In this document: positions 1 to 6,467 of the stretch, one piece after another
Layout of the letters: each line of letters starts with the position of its first letter
Position numbering within the stretch: position 1 is the first letter of the stretch
Notes under the pieces: generated by a model
The model's database searches: none
What the model was told of the DNA's origin: nothing
The model's input: only the letters and a program-made list of their open reading frames with translations
Assembly: GCA_002343325.1 (NCBI GenBank)
Contig: DDSG01000169.1
Span: forward strand, 729-10,677
Source of the DNA: Phycisphaerales bacterium UBA2396
GTDB lineage: Bacteria > Planctomycetota > Phycisphaerae > Phycisphaerales > UBA1924
Direction of reading: 5' to 3'
DNA length: 9,949 bases
Made by a program: the position numbers and the translations under genes

Positions 1-390
1 TGCGACGTGGGGGAGGCCGCCGCGACGTTCACGATCGTTCTGCATGTCGGGCCCACCCGGACCGCGCTGATCGAAACCGCGATCACGCGGGCGCTCGCCG
101 CGACCTTCGCCCCGGGGGGCCTCGCCGCGGTTGTCCTGCCGGCGTTCACGAGCGCGCTGCTCACGCGGGCGGGCGCTTCGATCGTCCTCGCCCCAGCCCC
201 GCTCGCGGCCCTGACCGCCCATCGGGCCATTCTGATGGCCCTGCTGCGGGCCCGCGCCACGGCGCTCCTCGGACCTTGGTCCCTGCCTGTCGGGCTGATC
301 GGGCTGCATCGCCCAGGTCGACCCGCAACTCCACAGCATCGCCGCCAGAACCGGCGCGGCCAACCAACGCTTCGCGATCTTCGGACGCAT
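1..390 (-). CDS. Secreted Arg/Gly/Gln-rich low-complexity protein, 3' end beyond window
   Basis: The frame is open from an ATG at 390 to the left edge, giving 130 residues with no stop. A strong Shine-Dalgarno GGAGG lies 5 nt before the ATG. The first 28 or so residues form a signal peptide: basic start (MRPKIAKRW), hydrophobic core, then a likely signal peptidase I site after STWA. A lipobox reading LWSC is possible but its Trp is unusual. After the cut the chain is nearly all Arg, Gly, Gln, Glu, Asp and Pro; in 101 residues I count about 23 Arg and 20 Gly, so it is probably disordered. It is the third gene behind an ECF sigma factor and an anti-sigma-like gene, 61 bp after the latter, so it may be a target or sensor partner of that pair. 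I recognise no family. The missing C-terminus could hold a folded domain. Confidence 0.72.
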   Translation of the reverse strand, partial: MRPKIAKRWLAAPVLAAMLWSCGSTWAMQPDQPDRQGPRSEERRGAGPQQGHQNGPMGGQGRERGWGEDDRSARPREQRARERRQDNRGEAPRGEGRGERPRDRGFDQRGPGGPDMQNDRERRGGLPHVA

Positions 391-395
391 ATGAG

Positions 396-400
396 CCTCC
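396..400 (-). promoter_or_regulatory. Shine-Dalgarno site fixing the start of the secreted R/G-rich gene
   Basis: Read on the minus strand, GGAGG is followed by 5 nt (CTCAT) and then the ATG at 390. This near-ideal site is the main reason for preferring this frame over an overlapping open frame (161-433) in another phase. Confidence 0.7.
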
Positions 401-401
401 T

Positions 402-424
402 CTTCCGCGTCCCGAACGCGGAGG
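402..424 (-). other. Hairpin in the 61 bp gap before the R/G-rich gene
   Basis: CCGCGT (405-410) and ACGCGG (416-421) are perfect inverted repeats around a 5 nt loop. The stem extends by one more pair (404/422). There is no T-run after it on the minus strand, so it is not a classic intrinsic terminator. It lies just before the Shine-Dalgarno site of the downstream gene and could act as an RNA-processing, stability or attenuation element. In GC-rich DNA chance formation is also possible. Confidence 0.35.
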
Positions 425-451
425 TCTTGCCAACCCGGACGTGCCGCAACG

Positions 452-1123
452 TCACAGCGCGCGGCGAGGAACCGAGGTAAACGCAGGACCGAGCGGCACG
501 GGCTGGGGCAACGGATTGCCCGCCTCGTCCACCGAGGGGAAGTGAAGCAGGTTGTTCACCCGCCGTTTGACGACGATCGGGCGGACATACATCACTTCGT
601 ACCCCTGCCCGGTGCTCAGCGCGTTCGCACGGATGAGGTAGCCATCCGCAAGTTCGCCGGGCACCGTGCCGTCCTCCCTTCCGCGCTCGAGGGCCTTGCT
701 CAGCAATTCCTCGCCGCGGAAGTTCGAGAGATCAACGGGCACGATGCCGGCCGTATTGCCGCTGCTTTGCTGGTTTCCGCCGGGCGTGATGTTGGGGCCG
801 AGAACCGCGAGCGCCACAACCGCCGCCACGGCCCACCCGCCCCACACCGCAAACGCACGCACGCGATCCTGCAACGACAGCGGACGGGGCGCCTCGGGAA
901 GTTCGACGGCGTCGGCGATCTCGGTCGACCGGGCCACGAACGCCTCGAGCTGTCGCTGATCGCGTTGGGCGAGCGCCAGATCTCGCCACAGCCCGGGTTC
1001 GCGGGCGCCGATCGCCTCAAGATGAAGCCAGTCGTTCGCGGTCGCACGACCATCGATCACGCGGCTCATCAACAGCTCGCGCTCGTCTCCCGTCGGGATG
1101 CCTTGTGTGTCGTGCGTGCTCAT
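452..1123 (-). CDS. Membrane-anchored anti-sigma-factor-like protein
   Basis: This 223-residue protein probably binds and holds inactive the ECF sigma factor encoded just upstream. Its ATG overlaps the sigma stop codon (ATGA, 1120-1123), so the two are likely translationally coupled. Residues 1-90 are cytoplasmic and helical, with the acidic/hydrophobic start GDERELLMSRVIDGRA expected of an anti-sigma helical bundle. One membrane segment spans about residues 91-109. A Gly/Ser/Asn linker follows, then an extracytoplasmic part to residue 223 that contains Arg/Val-rich stretches. The classical zinc motif (HxxxCxxC) is absent; the chain has no cysteine. Assignment rests on operon position, topology and N-terminal character rather than a diagnostic motif. 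The C-terminal domain resembles nothing I know. Confidence 0.72.
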   Translation of the reverse strand: MSTHDTQGIPTGDERELLMSRVIDGRATANDWLHLEAIGAREPGLWRDLALAQRDQRQLEAFVARSTEIADAVELPEAPRPLSLQDRVRAFAVWGGWAVAAVVALAVLGPNITPGGNQQSSGNTAGIVPVDLSNFRGEELLSKALERGREDGTVPGELADGYLIRANALSTGQGYEVMYVRPIVVKRRVNNLLHFPSVDEAGNPLPQPVPLGPAFTSVPRRAL

Positions 1124-1749
1124 GCGTTGCTCCCCTCTCCATGACTGATGCGCCCCGAGGGCTCCCCCGTCGCCGCCTGCGCCTGTTCCCGCAGCATCCG
1201 GCGAGCCCGAGCGATCCGGGTCTCCACCGTCGTTTCGGGCAGGCCGAGAATCTGACCGATCTGCCGATAACTCAGCCCCTGCACCGCCTTGAGCAGTAGA
1301 GGCTCGCGATACCCCTCCGGAAGGGCCATGGCCATGTCGCCGATCCGGGACGCCTCTTCCGCGACCGCCAGGGCTGCCGGGGCCGCCGGAAGGGTGTCGG
1401 TGGGTTCCCGAACAGCCTGCGACCCATCCGCGGCCAGATCCAGCGAACGGTGGTTGCGAAGCCGCCCTTTCCGCCCGGCAAGCCTGGCCGCGTTAATCGC
1501 CACCGTTCGAAGCCACGACCGCAGGGAGGCCGGGTCCCGAAGCTCCGCCGATGAGGCAACCAGGGTGGCGGCGACCTCCTGGAGCAGGTCTTCCAGATCG
1601 GCCCACGCGGGCTTATGGGCCAGGAGCACGGCCGCGACCCACCGGCGGTTCTCTTCCCAGGCAGCGCGGAGCGCAAGCGGATCGGCGGGCTTCTCAGAGC
1701 CCGAGCGATCTCCCCTGAATGGGATGCGTTCTTCCGAACCTGAGGCCAC
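1120..1749 (-). CDS. ECF-type RNA polymerase sigma factor (sigma-70 family)
   Basis: This 209-residue protein directs RNA polymerase to a small regulon. Region 2 lies at about residues 33-95, with the core-binding segment DLEDLLQEVAATL and the -10-recognition segment LRSWLRTVAINAARLAGR. A Pro/Ala-rich linker covers about 105-130. Region 4 lies at about 140-188 (LPEGYREPLLLKAVQGLSY), then an HTH with the usual recognition-helix pattern (IGQILGLPETTVETRIARAR). No region 3 is present, as expected for ECF sigmas. The start is a GTG at 1749, with GGAG 7 nt upstream (1757-1760). The gene overlaps the anti-sigma-like gene by 4 bp. It is divergent from tatC, and an ECF-like promoter is visible upstream. 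The ECF subgroup cannot be told by eye. Confidence 0.93.
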   Translation of the reverse strand: MASGSEERIPFRGDRSGSEKPADPLALRAAWEENRRWVAAVLLAHKPAWADLEDLLQEVAATLVASSAELRDPASLRSWLRTVAINAARLAGRKGRLRNHRSLDLAADGSQAVREPTDTLPAAPAALAVAEEASRIGDMAMALPEGYREPLLLKAVQGLSYRQIGQILGLPETTVETRIARARRMLREQAQAATGEPSGRISHGEGSNA

Positions 1750-1771
1750 GATCGGACTCCGAACCCGAGCG

Positions 1772-1797
1772 TACTGATGCGCTCCCCGGGTTGTTCC
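1772..1797 (-). promoter_or_regulatory. Candidate ECF-type promoter of the sigma operon
   Basis: On the minus strand GGAACA (1797-1792) matches the -35 GGAAC typical of ECF sigma promoters. TCAGTA (1777-1772) lies 14 nt further on and could serve as a -10 element. The GTG start of the sigma gene is 22 bp downstream. Self-activation is common for ECF operons, so the position fits. The -10 match is weak and nothing is tested. Confidence 0.3.
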
Positions 1798-1852
1798 GTC
1801 ATCGGGCGGGATCGGCTGCGGGGTGCGAACTGCCTCCTACGCTCCCCGACCG

Positions 1853-2899
1853 ATGGTCGAACCGACGACGAAGGCCGTCCAAACCGTGATCCACCGCAAG
1901 CAGGCGCAGGCGGCGGAGAAGGGGATGGTCGTGATGTCGCTCGGGGAGCACCTGGAAGAGCTGCGCCGGCGTCTGATCTACGCGCTTCTCGGGCTGGCCC
2001 CGATCTTTGTGGTGGCGATGGTCTTCGGGAAGGAGCTGCTGAGCTTCCTGATCGTCCCGATGCAGCACGCGCTGGCCGAGGCCGGGCAACCGACCACGAT
2101 CCAGGCAACCAACATGTTCGAGGGGTTCGGCACCTACATGCAGCTCGCGCTGCTGTCGACGGTCGTCGTCGGGTTCCCGTGGGTGCTGTATCAGGTCTGG
2201 TTGTTCGTCGAGCCCGGGCTCTACGAGAACGAGAAGAAGTTCGCCAACGTTCTGCTGCCGATGAGCCTTGTGCTCACGGCGATCGGCGTGACGTTCATGT
2301 ACTACGTCGTGCTGCCGGTGCTGCTCTCGTTCTTCGTCACGTTCACCACGGGCATCGGCGAGCGCACGGTCAAGGCGATCGATCCGCCCGCGGGCACGGC
2401 GTTCGGGTCGATGCCGCTGCTGGGAGGTGATCCCGCGAGCCCGACGCCCGGGCAGATGTGGTTCAACTCCGAGCTGAATCAGATCCGCATCGCCGTACCC
2501 GGGCACGACGGGAAGCCCGTGGTTGTTCGCGGCGTCGACATGGCGGAATCGACGGGTGTCGTTCAGCAACCGAAAGTGCGCGAGTACTTCGACCAGTTGG
2601 TGACCTTCTCGCTTGCGTTCGCGGCGGCCTTCCAGGCACCGATCATCGTCCTCCTGCTCGGGTGGATCGGGATCGTGACGCCTGCCTTGCTGTCCAAGTA
2701 CCGTCGGCACAGCGTGATGGTGATCGCGGTCGTCGCCGCGGTGTTGACGCCCCCCGACCCGATCTCGATTCTGTTGCTCGCCGGACCGCTCTGGATCCTG
2801 TTCGAACTGGGTGTGCTGCTCCTGCGGTTCTTCCCCTCGCCCCGAACGCTCGCGAAGGAGCGTGACACGGACGACGAGGCGGGGAGCGCGGCGACATGA
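1853..2899 (+). CDS. tatC: Sec-independent protein translocase subunit TatC
   Basis: TatC is the inner-membrane receptor and channel component that recognises twin-arginine signal peptides and exports folded proteins. Counting from the ATG at 1853 (348 residues), the N-terminal motif SLGEHLEELRRRLIYALLG is at 29-47. The conserved loop FVEPGLYENEKKF is at 118-130 and LTPPDPIS at 298-305. Hydrophobic segments are compatible with six TM helices. About 80 residues (roughly 165-245) separate the helix ending FFVTFT from the one starting TFSLAFAAAF; this is usually a loop of about 20 residues. Start choice: codons from 1853 already have very high GC at third positions. An in-frame GTG at 1823 adds 10 less biased residues. 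An ATG at 1925 has a better ribosome site but drops 24 coding-like residues. The stop overlaps tadA (ATGA). No tatA/tatB gene is in the window. Confidence 0.95.
   Translation: MVEPTTKAVQTVIHRKQAQAAEKGMVVMSLGEHLEELRRRLIYALLGLAPIFVVAMVFGKELLSFLIVPMQHALAEAGQPTTIQATNMFEGFGTYMQLALLSTVVVGFPWVLYQVWLFVEPGLYENEKKFANVLLPMSLVLTAIGVTFMYYVVLPVLLSFFVTFTTGIGERTVKAIDPPAGTAFGSMPLLGGDPASPTPGQMWFNSELNQIRIAVPGHDGKPVVVRGVDMAESTGVVQQPKVREYFDQLVTFSLAFAAAFQAPIIVLLLGWIGIVTPALLSKYRRHSVMVIAVVAAVLTPPDPISILLLAGPLWILFELGVLLLRFFPSPRTLAKERDTDDEAGSAAT
1915..1918 (+). promoter_or_regulatory. Alternative ribosome binding site inside the 5' end of tatC
   Basis: GGAG followed by 6 nt precedes an in-frame ATG at 1925, which would start the protein at MVVMSLGEHL, close to the usual TatC start. 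The ATG at 1853 has no clear Shine-Dalgarno site. Either start, or both, may be used. Confidence 0.4.
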
Positions 2900-3438
2900 C
2901 CTTGCGCCGGTGGTTGCGGAACATCGCGATCGATCTCGGGCTTGCGAAGCCGTCGAGCGTGCCCTGTCCGACACCGATCGATCTGGGTGCGATGCAGCGG
3001 GCCATCCAGCTCGCCGACGAGGCCGCCGCCCAAGGCGAGGTTCCCGTGGGGGCCGTGGTGTACCGGACCGAAGACGGCACGATCATCGGAGAAGGCTCCA
3101 ACCGCCGGGAGATCGATCATGATCCGGCGGGGCACGCCGAGATCATCGCCATCCGGGCGGCGGCGGCGGCGCTGGGGGATTGGCGCTTGACGGGGTGCTC
3201 GCTCGCCGTGACGCTCGAACCTTGCCCGATGTGCGCGGGGCTCATCGTGAACTCGCGGATCGCTCGCGTGGTGTTCGGCGCCAGGGATCCAAAGGCCGGG
3301 GCTGTGCGCACGCTCTACAACCTCGCCGATGATCCGCGGCTGAACCATCGGGCGGTGATCATTCCCGATGTGATGGGCGATCGGTGCTCGGAACAACTCA
3401 AGAGCTTCTTCCGGCGTCTCCGATCGGGCGGGCGGTGA
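2896..3438 (+). CDS. tadA: tRNA-specific adenosine deaminase
   Basis: TadA converts adenosine to inosine at the wobble position (A34) of tRNA-Arg(ACG), widening codon reading. The 180-residue protein has the zinc-dependent cytidine-deaminase fold. The catalytic HAE motif puts His80 as zinc ligand and Glu82 as proton shuttle. PCPMCAG supplies Cys110 and Cys113. The family context motifs SNRREIDHDPAGHAEI and GARDPKAGA are also present, and the latter favours TadA over cytosine or dCMP deaminases. The ATG overlaps the tatC stop by 4 bp and has GGGAG 9 nt upstream. The first 32 residues precede the usual start (MQRAIQLADEA) as a basic extension; an internal ATG at 2992 would remove it. The gene lies 3 bp before mutM. 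Confidence 0.9.
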   Translation: MTLRRWLRNIAIDLGLAKPSSVPCPTPIDLGAMQRAIQLADEAAAQGEVPVGAVVYRTEDGTIIGEGSNRREIDHDPAGHAEIIAIRAAAAALGDWRLTGCSLAVTLEPCPMCAGLIVNSRIARVVFGARDPKAGAVRTLYNLADDPRLNHRAVIIPDVMGDRCSEQLKSFFRRLRSGGR

Positions 3439-3441
3439 GGC

Positions 3442-4254
3442 ATGCCCGAGCTGCCCGAGGTCGAGTGCGTCCGCCGATCGCTTGAACCCCTGGTCGGCTG
3501 CCGAGTGGTCGAGGGGCGTGTGATTCGGTCCGACGTGGTGACCTCGATCGGAGGTGCGCCGCTCGATCGCCCGCTGGTTGGCTGCACTATTTCGGGTATC
3601 CGTCGGCGTGGAAAGTCACTCGCGGTCTGCTGTGCAGAGGGACCGGTGTTGGGAGTTCATCTGGGAATGACCGGGCGGGTCTTGATGGTCGACGAAGGAT
3701 CGCCGATCGAGCCGCACACGCACGCCGTATGGAGGCTTTCCAACGGGCGCGAGATGCGATTCGTCGATCCGCGTCGGTTCGGCGGGTTGTGGATCGCGCC
3801 GACAGCCGCGGCGTTCGAGGCGGAAGTCTGGTCGCGCCTCGGGCCCGACGCGCTGGAGATCCGTGCCGATGACCTCGGAGAGACCAAAACATCGCGACGC
3901 CCGATCAAGTCGATGCTCCTCGATCAAGGGCTGCTCGCGGGTGTGGGGAACATCTACGCGGATGAAGCCCTGTTCGAGGCGCGCGTCCGACCCACCCGAA
4001 AGGGAGTTCGTCTGACACGGATCGAACTGGAACGGCTGGCGTCTGCGGTGCGGGCCGTGCTGGCACGCGCGATCTCGGCCGGGGGTTCGACCCTCAGGGA
4101 TTACCGCAACGCTCAGGGGCAGGCCGGCCAAGCCCAGCACGGCCACAGGGTGTACGGCCGAGGCGGTCAGCCCTGCACCGTGTGCGGCGATCGATTGCGC
4201 AAGCGGCTCGTGGCCCAACGGACGACCGTCTGGTGTTCAACGTGCCAATCGTGA
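3442..4254 (+). CDS. mutM: Bifunctional DNA-formamidopyrimidine glycosylase / AP lyase
   Basis: MutM (Fpg) removes 8-oxoguanine and formamidopyrimidines and then cuts the DNA backbone by beta/delta elimination. All hallmarks are visible in the 270 residues. The N-terminus PELPEVE provides the catalytic Pro2 and Glu3. Lys58 sits in RRRGKSL. The helix-two-turn-helix segment includes GVGNIYADEAL at 167-177. The C-terminal zinc finger uses Cys245, Cys248, Cys265 and Cys268, with Arg260 in the finger loop. Length is normal for the family. The ATG lies 3 bp after the tadA stop, with GGTGAGG directly in front of it; translation is probably coupled. It is the last gene of the tatC-tadA-mutM operon and converges on dnaA. 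No clear intrinsic terminator follows. Confidence 0.96.
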   Translation: MPELPEVECVRRSLEPLVGCRVVEGRVIRSDVVTSIGGAPLDRPLVGCTISGIRRRGKSLAVCCAEGPVLGVHLGMTGRVLMVDEGSPIEPHTHAVWRLSNGREMRFVDPRRFGGLWIAPTAAAFEAEVWSRLGPDALEIRADDLGETKTSRRPIKSMLLDQGLLAGVGNIYADEALFEARVRPTRKGVRLTRIELERLASAVRAVLARAISAGGSTLRDYRNAQGQAGQAQHGHRVYGRGGQPCTVCGDRLRKRLVAQRTTVWCSTCQS

Positions 4255-4263
4255 ATCACTGAG

Positions 4264-4292
4264 ATATCCACGGGTTTTCCCCATGTGGACGA
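4264..4292. promoter_or_regulatory. Cluster of three DnaA-box-like sites
   Basis: ATATCCACG (4264-4272) and TTTTCCCCA (4275-4283) are direct repeats 11 bp apart. TGTGGACGA (4284-4292) is inverted and directly adjacent. Each differs from the E. coli consensus at two positions. The first keeps the TATCCAC core. Confidence 0.42.
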
Positions 4293-4350
4293 CGGATCTC
4301 TCGAAGTGTACCGCGTCCCTTCCGGAGGAGGTCTTGTACCACGGTTGGCT

Positions 4351-4400
4351 CTTCTGCCTTTTCTATTGTCAAGAGAAGTACTTTGATGACGATGGGAAAG
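4351..4400. other. AT-rich stretch, possible DNA unwinding element
   Basis: I count 20 G/C in 50 bases, well below the flanking genes. It lies about 60 bp from the three-box cluster. GATGGGAAAG at its right end is nearly repeated as GGTGGGAAAG at 4414-4423. An alternative explanation is simply relaxed composition in an intergenic region. Confidence 0.35.
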
Positions 4401-4536
4401 AGGCCTGTCAAACGGTGGGAAAGCGACGTACACTCGACGCAACGCACGATACGAAAAGACTTTAAGAGCAGCGCGGCCCACGCACAACCTGTCACTTGGC
4501 TGTCGGATCAGAGGCGCGATTGTCGGGACAGCGTGC

Positions 4537-4545
4537 TGTGGATTG
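4537..4545 (-). promoter_or_regulatory. Isolated inverted DnaA-box-like site
   Basis: TGTGGATTG on the plus strand (CAATCCACA on the minus) keeps the seven-base core TGTGGAT and differs only at the last two positions. It lies between the two clustered groups. Confidence 0.35.
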
Positions 4546-4612
4546 CCGCAGCCAGGGGACGAAGGGGCTCGGTGGGCTGCCGAGCGGTCGTGTGCTGGCA
4601 GTAGCTTTCCAT

Positions 4613-4632
4613 GGATCCACAGTGTTTCCACA
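4613..4632 (+). promoter_or_regulatory. Pair of DnaA-box-like sites near the dnaA 3' end
   Basis: GGATCCACA (4613-4621) and GTTTCCACA (4624-4632) are direct repeats 11 bp apart, the same spacing as the pair at 4264/4275. Both keep CCACA. One helical turn of spacing would place two DnaA monomers on the same face of the DNA. Confidence 0.42.
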
Positions 4633-4705
4633 TGAGGCTGTCGAAAGCCCGTGCGGAGCGCAACTCGTGCGGGTTGAGCACTTTGGGCTCGGTGTACGTC
4701 TGCCG

Positions 4706-6154
4706 TCAGGGTTTGCGGACCTTGTCCTCGAGCGATCGAACGACCACGTCGAAATCGGGCTCGGACGTGCGGCGTGATTCGACTGTTCGGATGGCGTGCA
4801 TCACCGTGGTGTGGTCGCGGTTGCCGAAGTAGCCGCCGATCTCTTCGAGCGAGTGCTTGGTGTGCTGCCGGATGAGGTACATGCAGACTTGACGCGGCTG
4901 GGCGATGGAACGGTGGCGACGTTCGGACTGCAGATCAACCAGCCGGACGCGGTAGAAGTCCGTGACGGCGTTGATGATGACCTGAATCGAGGGTTCGTTC
5001 GAGCCCACTTCAGAGGGCCCGCCGAGCGCGAGCTGGGCGAGCGACAGATCGATGGGCCGATCGTCGACGGCGGCCTGAATTTGGACTTTGCCGATGGCGC
5101 CTTCGAGCTCGCGGATGTTGCCGTTGATCCGCGCGGCGATGTAGGACGCGGCATCGTCGGGAAGGTCAAACCCGCGGATGCTGGCCTTGTTTTTGAGGAT
5201 GGCGACGCGGGTTTCCTGGTCGGGGGGCTGGATGTCGGTGACAAGCCCCCATTTGAGTCGGCTGACGAGGCGGTCCTGGAGGACCGGGATTTTCTCGGGG
5301 ACTTCGTCGGACGAGAGGACGATCTGTTTCTTGGCGGTGTGAAGGGTGTTGAAGGTGTGGAAGAACTCTTCCTGGGTGCGCTCGCCGTCGCCGAGGAAGT
5401 GGATGTCATCGACGATGAGGCAATCAAGCTCGCGGAAGCGGTGTCGGAAGGCGTCCATGTCGCCGGTGCGGACGGCCTCGATGAACTGCTGGACGAAAGA
5501 CTCGCAGGAGATGTAGCAGAGGTTGGCGTCGGGCTTGTGCTGCTTGATGCGGATGCAGATCGCCTGAAGGAGGTGGGTCTTGCCGAGGCCGACCCCGCCG
5601 TGGATGAACAGGGGGTTGAACGGGTTGTTGGAGCCACCCGGGCTGTTTCCGACGGCGACGGCCGCGGCATGGGCGAGGCGGTTGGAGGGGCCGACGATGA
5701 AGTTCTCGAAGGAGCAATCGGGATTGATGACGAGCGCGTCGTCGCGGCGCGAAGCAGGCTCGATGAACTGGGCGGCGGCGGGCTTGGGCTCGGCGCGGGC
5801 GGGTGCCTGCGGCAGGGGGGAGAGTGGGGGAGTGGAGGCCGAGAGCTTGGGCTCGATCAGCGAGCGAGGGCGGGCGGGTTGCGCTGTGCCAGCGGTGGGT
5901 GCCGGGTCGTCTGGTCCGAGAAAGCGGACGGACAGGAGCCGACCAGAGACGGTGCGAGCGGCGTCGTTGAATGGTTCGGTGCAGAGTCGGCGGAGGTAGT
6001 CGCGGTGAACCGGGCTTTGGGCGCGCAGGAAAAGGGTGCCGCTGTCAACGATCAGGGGTTCGAGTTCGGCGAACCACTGACGGCAGAGGGTGGGGCTGTG
6101 ACGGCGCAGGTACGCGAGCATGCCGTCCCAGATCTTGAGATCGGGATCCGTCAT
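4706..6154 (-). CDS. dnaA: Chromosomal replication initiator protein DnaA
   Basis: DnaA binds DnaA boxes, melts the origin and helps load the replicative helicase. From the ATG at 6154 the protein has 482 residues and all four domains. Domain I is at 1-65 (IWDGMLAYL...RQWFAELEPL). Domain II is a Pro/Ala-rich linker at about 85-140. The AAA+ domain III starts near 145, with Walker A GGVGLGKTH at 186-194, Walker B CLIVDDIHF at 245-253, and DRLVSRLKWGL, which carries the arginine finger, near 294-304. Domain IV at 390-482 ends in the binding signature GNRDHTTVMHAIRTVES (444-460). A GTG at 6268 would add 38 residues, but those have poor third-position GC bias and fall before the normal domain I start, so I reject it. 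No clear Shine-Dalgarno precedes 6154. Confidence 0.97.
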   Translation of the reverse strand: MTDPDLKIWDGMLAYLRRHSPTLCRQWFAELEPLIVDSGTLFLRAQSPVHRDYLRRLCTEPFNDAARTVSGRLLSVRFLGPDDPAPTAGTAQPARPRSLIEPKLSASTPPLSPLPQAPARAEPKPAAAQFIEPASRRDDALVINPDCSFENFIVGPSNRLAHAAAVAVGNSPGGSNNPFNPLFIHGGVGLGKTHLLQAICIRIKQHKPDANLCYISCESFVQQFIEAVRTGDMDAFRHRFRELDCLIVDDIHFLGDGERTQEEFFHTFNTLHTAKKQIVLSSDEVPEKIPVLQDRLVSRLKWGLVTDIQPPDQETRVAILKNKASIRGFDLPDDAASYIAARINGNIRELEGAIGKVQIQAAVDDRPIDLSLAQLALGGPSEVGSNEPSIQVIINAVTDFYRVRLVDLQSERRHRSIAQPRQVCMYLIRQHTKHSLEEIGGYFGNRDHTTVMHAIRTVESRRTSEPDFDVVVRSLEDKVRKP

Positions 6155-6467
6155 GGGATTAGAAGCCCTGCGACCGGACGCGGCGAGAGCCGGCGGTTGA
6201 GGAACGGGGAGGGACGCAACAAAGACGGGATGGAACGGCGGGCCAGCGCACGCCGGGGGAACGAGCACTCATGAGGCACACCTCTCGGCCACCATCGCGA
6301 CCCACCGTCGCGTCGACGAGTCGTGCCCTGCCGCGTGGCGGACGTGCGGCAGTCCGGGCCGACCCACTCGGCCCGTCGCTCGGCGAGATGATCGGTCAGG
6401 CCACGAGAACCCTGGCCGGCCTTCACGTCGAGCGTGAACGCAAACGTACTGTGGACTGCCTGTCAAG
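6155..6467. other. dnaA upstream region without a gene
   Basis: These 313 bp separate dnaA from the RNase Z-like gene and presumably hold the dnaA promoter and leader. I find no credible gene: the frames crossing it lack coding bias and family motifs. The strongest signals are a TTGACA on the minus strand and a nearby TGTGGA near the 6470 end. The rest is GC-rich with no obvious repeats. Confidence 0.5.
6438..6466 (-). promoter_or_regulatory. Candidate dnaA promoter with an internal DnaA-box-like site
   Basis: On the minus strand TTGACA (6466-6461) is a perfect -35 match. TTGCGT (6443-6438), after a 17 bp spacer, is a poor -10. TGTGGACTG (plus, 6450-6458; six of nine consensus positions) lies between them. 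DnaA commonly represses its own gene, which makes the overlap suggestive. The leader to the ATG at 6154 would be long (about 280 nt), so the true promoter may be elsewhere. Confidence 0.25.

Larger units (their letters stand above)
4255..4705. other. Gene-free region next to dnaA, candidate replication origin (oriC)
   Basis: This 451 bp region between convergent mutM and dnaA shows no credible gene: the open frames crossing it lack family features. It holds six 9-mers matching seven of nine positions of the DnaA box TTATCCACA or its complement: 4264, 4275, 4284, 4537, 4613 and 4624. A stretch of low GC (20 of 50 bases G/C at 4351-4400) lies in otherwise GC-rich DNA and could be the unwinding element. 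Origins are often next to dnaA, which supports the call. Against it, both neighbours point towards the region, so they would be read head-on by outgoing forks, and no box is a perfect match. Confidence 0.5.

Noticed and set aside
161..433. 90-residue minus-strand frame at the left edge
   Set aside because: It overlaps the better-supported frame 1-390, which has a signal peptide and ideal ribosome site.
1799..2974. 391-residue open frame on the minus strand
   Set aside because: It lies opposite tatC and the start of tadA, is low-complexity (Arg/His/Asp/Gln) and has no domain features.
4367..4372. TTGACA on the minus strand as a promoter
   Set aside because: No acceptable -10 follows at 16-18 bp and no gene starts downstream before mutM's 3' end.
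4383..4604. Small gene such as rpmH in the dnaA-mutM gap
   Set aside because: rpmH often neighbours dnaA, so I looked for the L34 sequence on both strands; none of the frames resembles it.
6155..6268. 38-residue N-terminal extension of DnaA from a GTG
   Set aside because: Third positions lose their G/C bias and domain I begins naturally at the ATG at 6154.
4796..6274. 492-residue open frame on the plus strand
   Set aside because: It is antisense to dnaA, whose motifs are complete; the long frame is a by-product of high GC at third positions.
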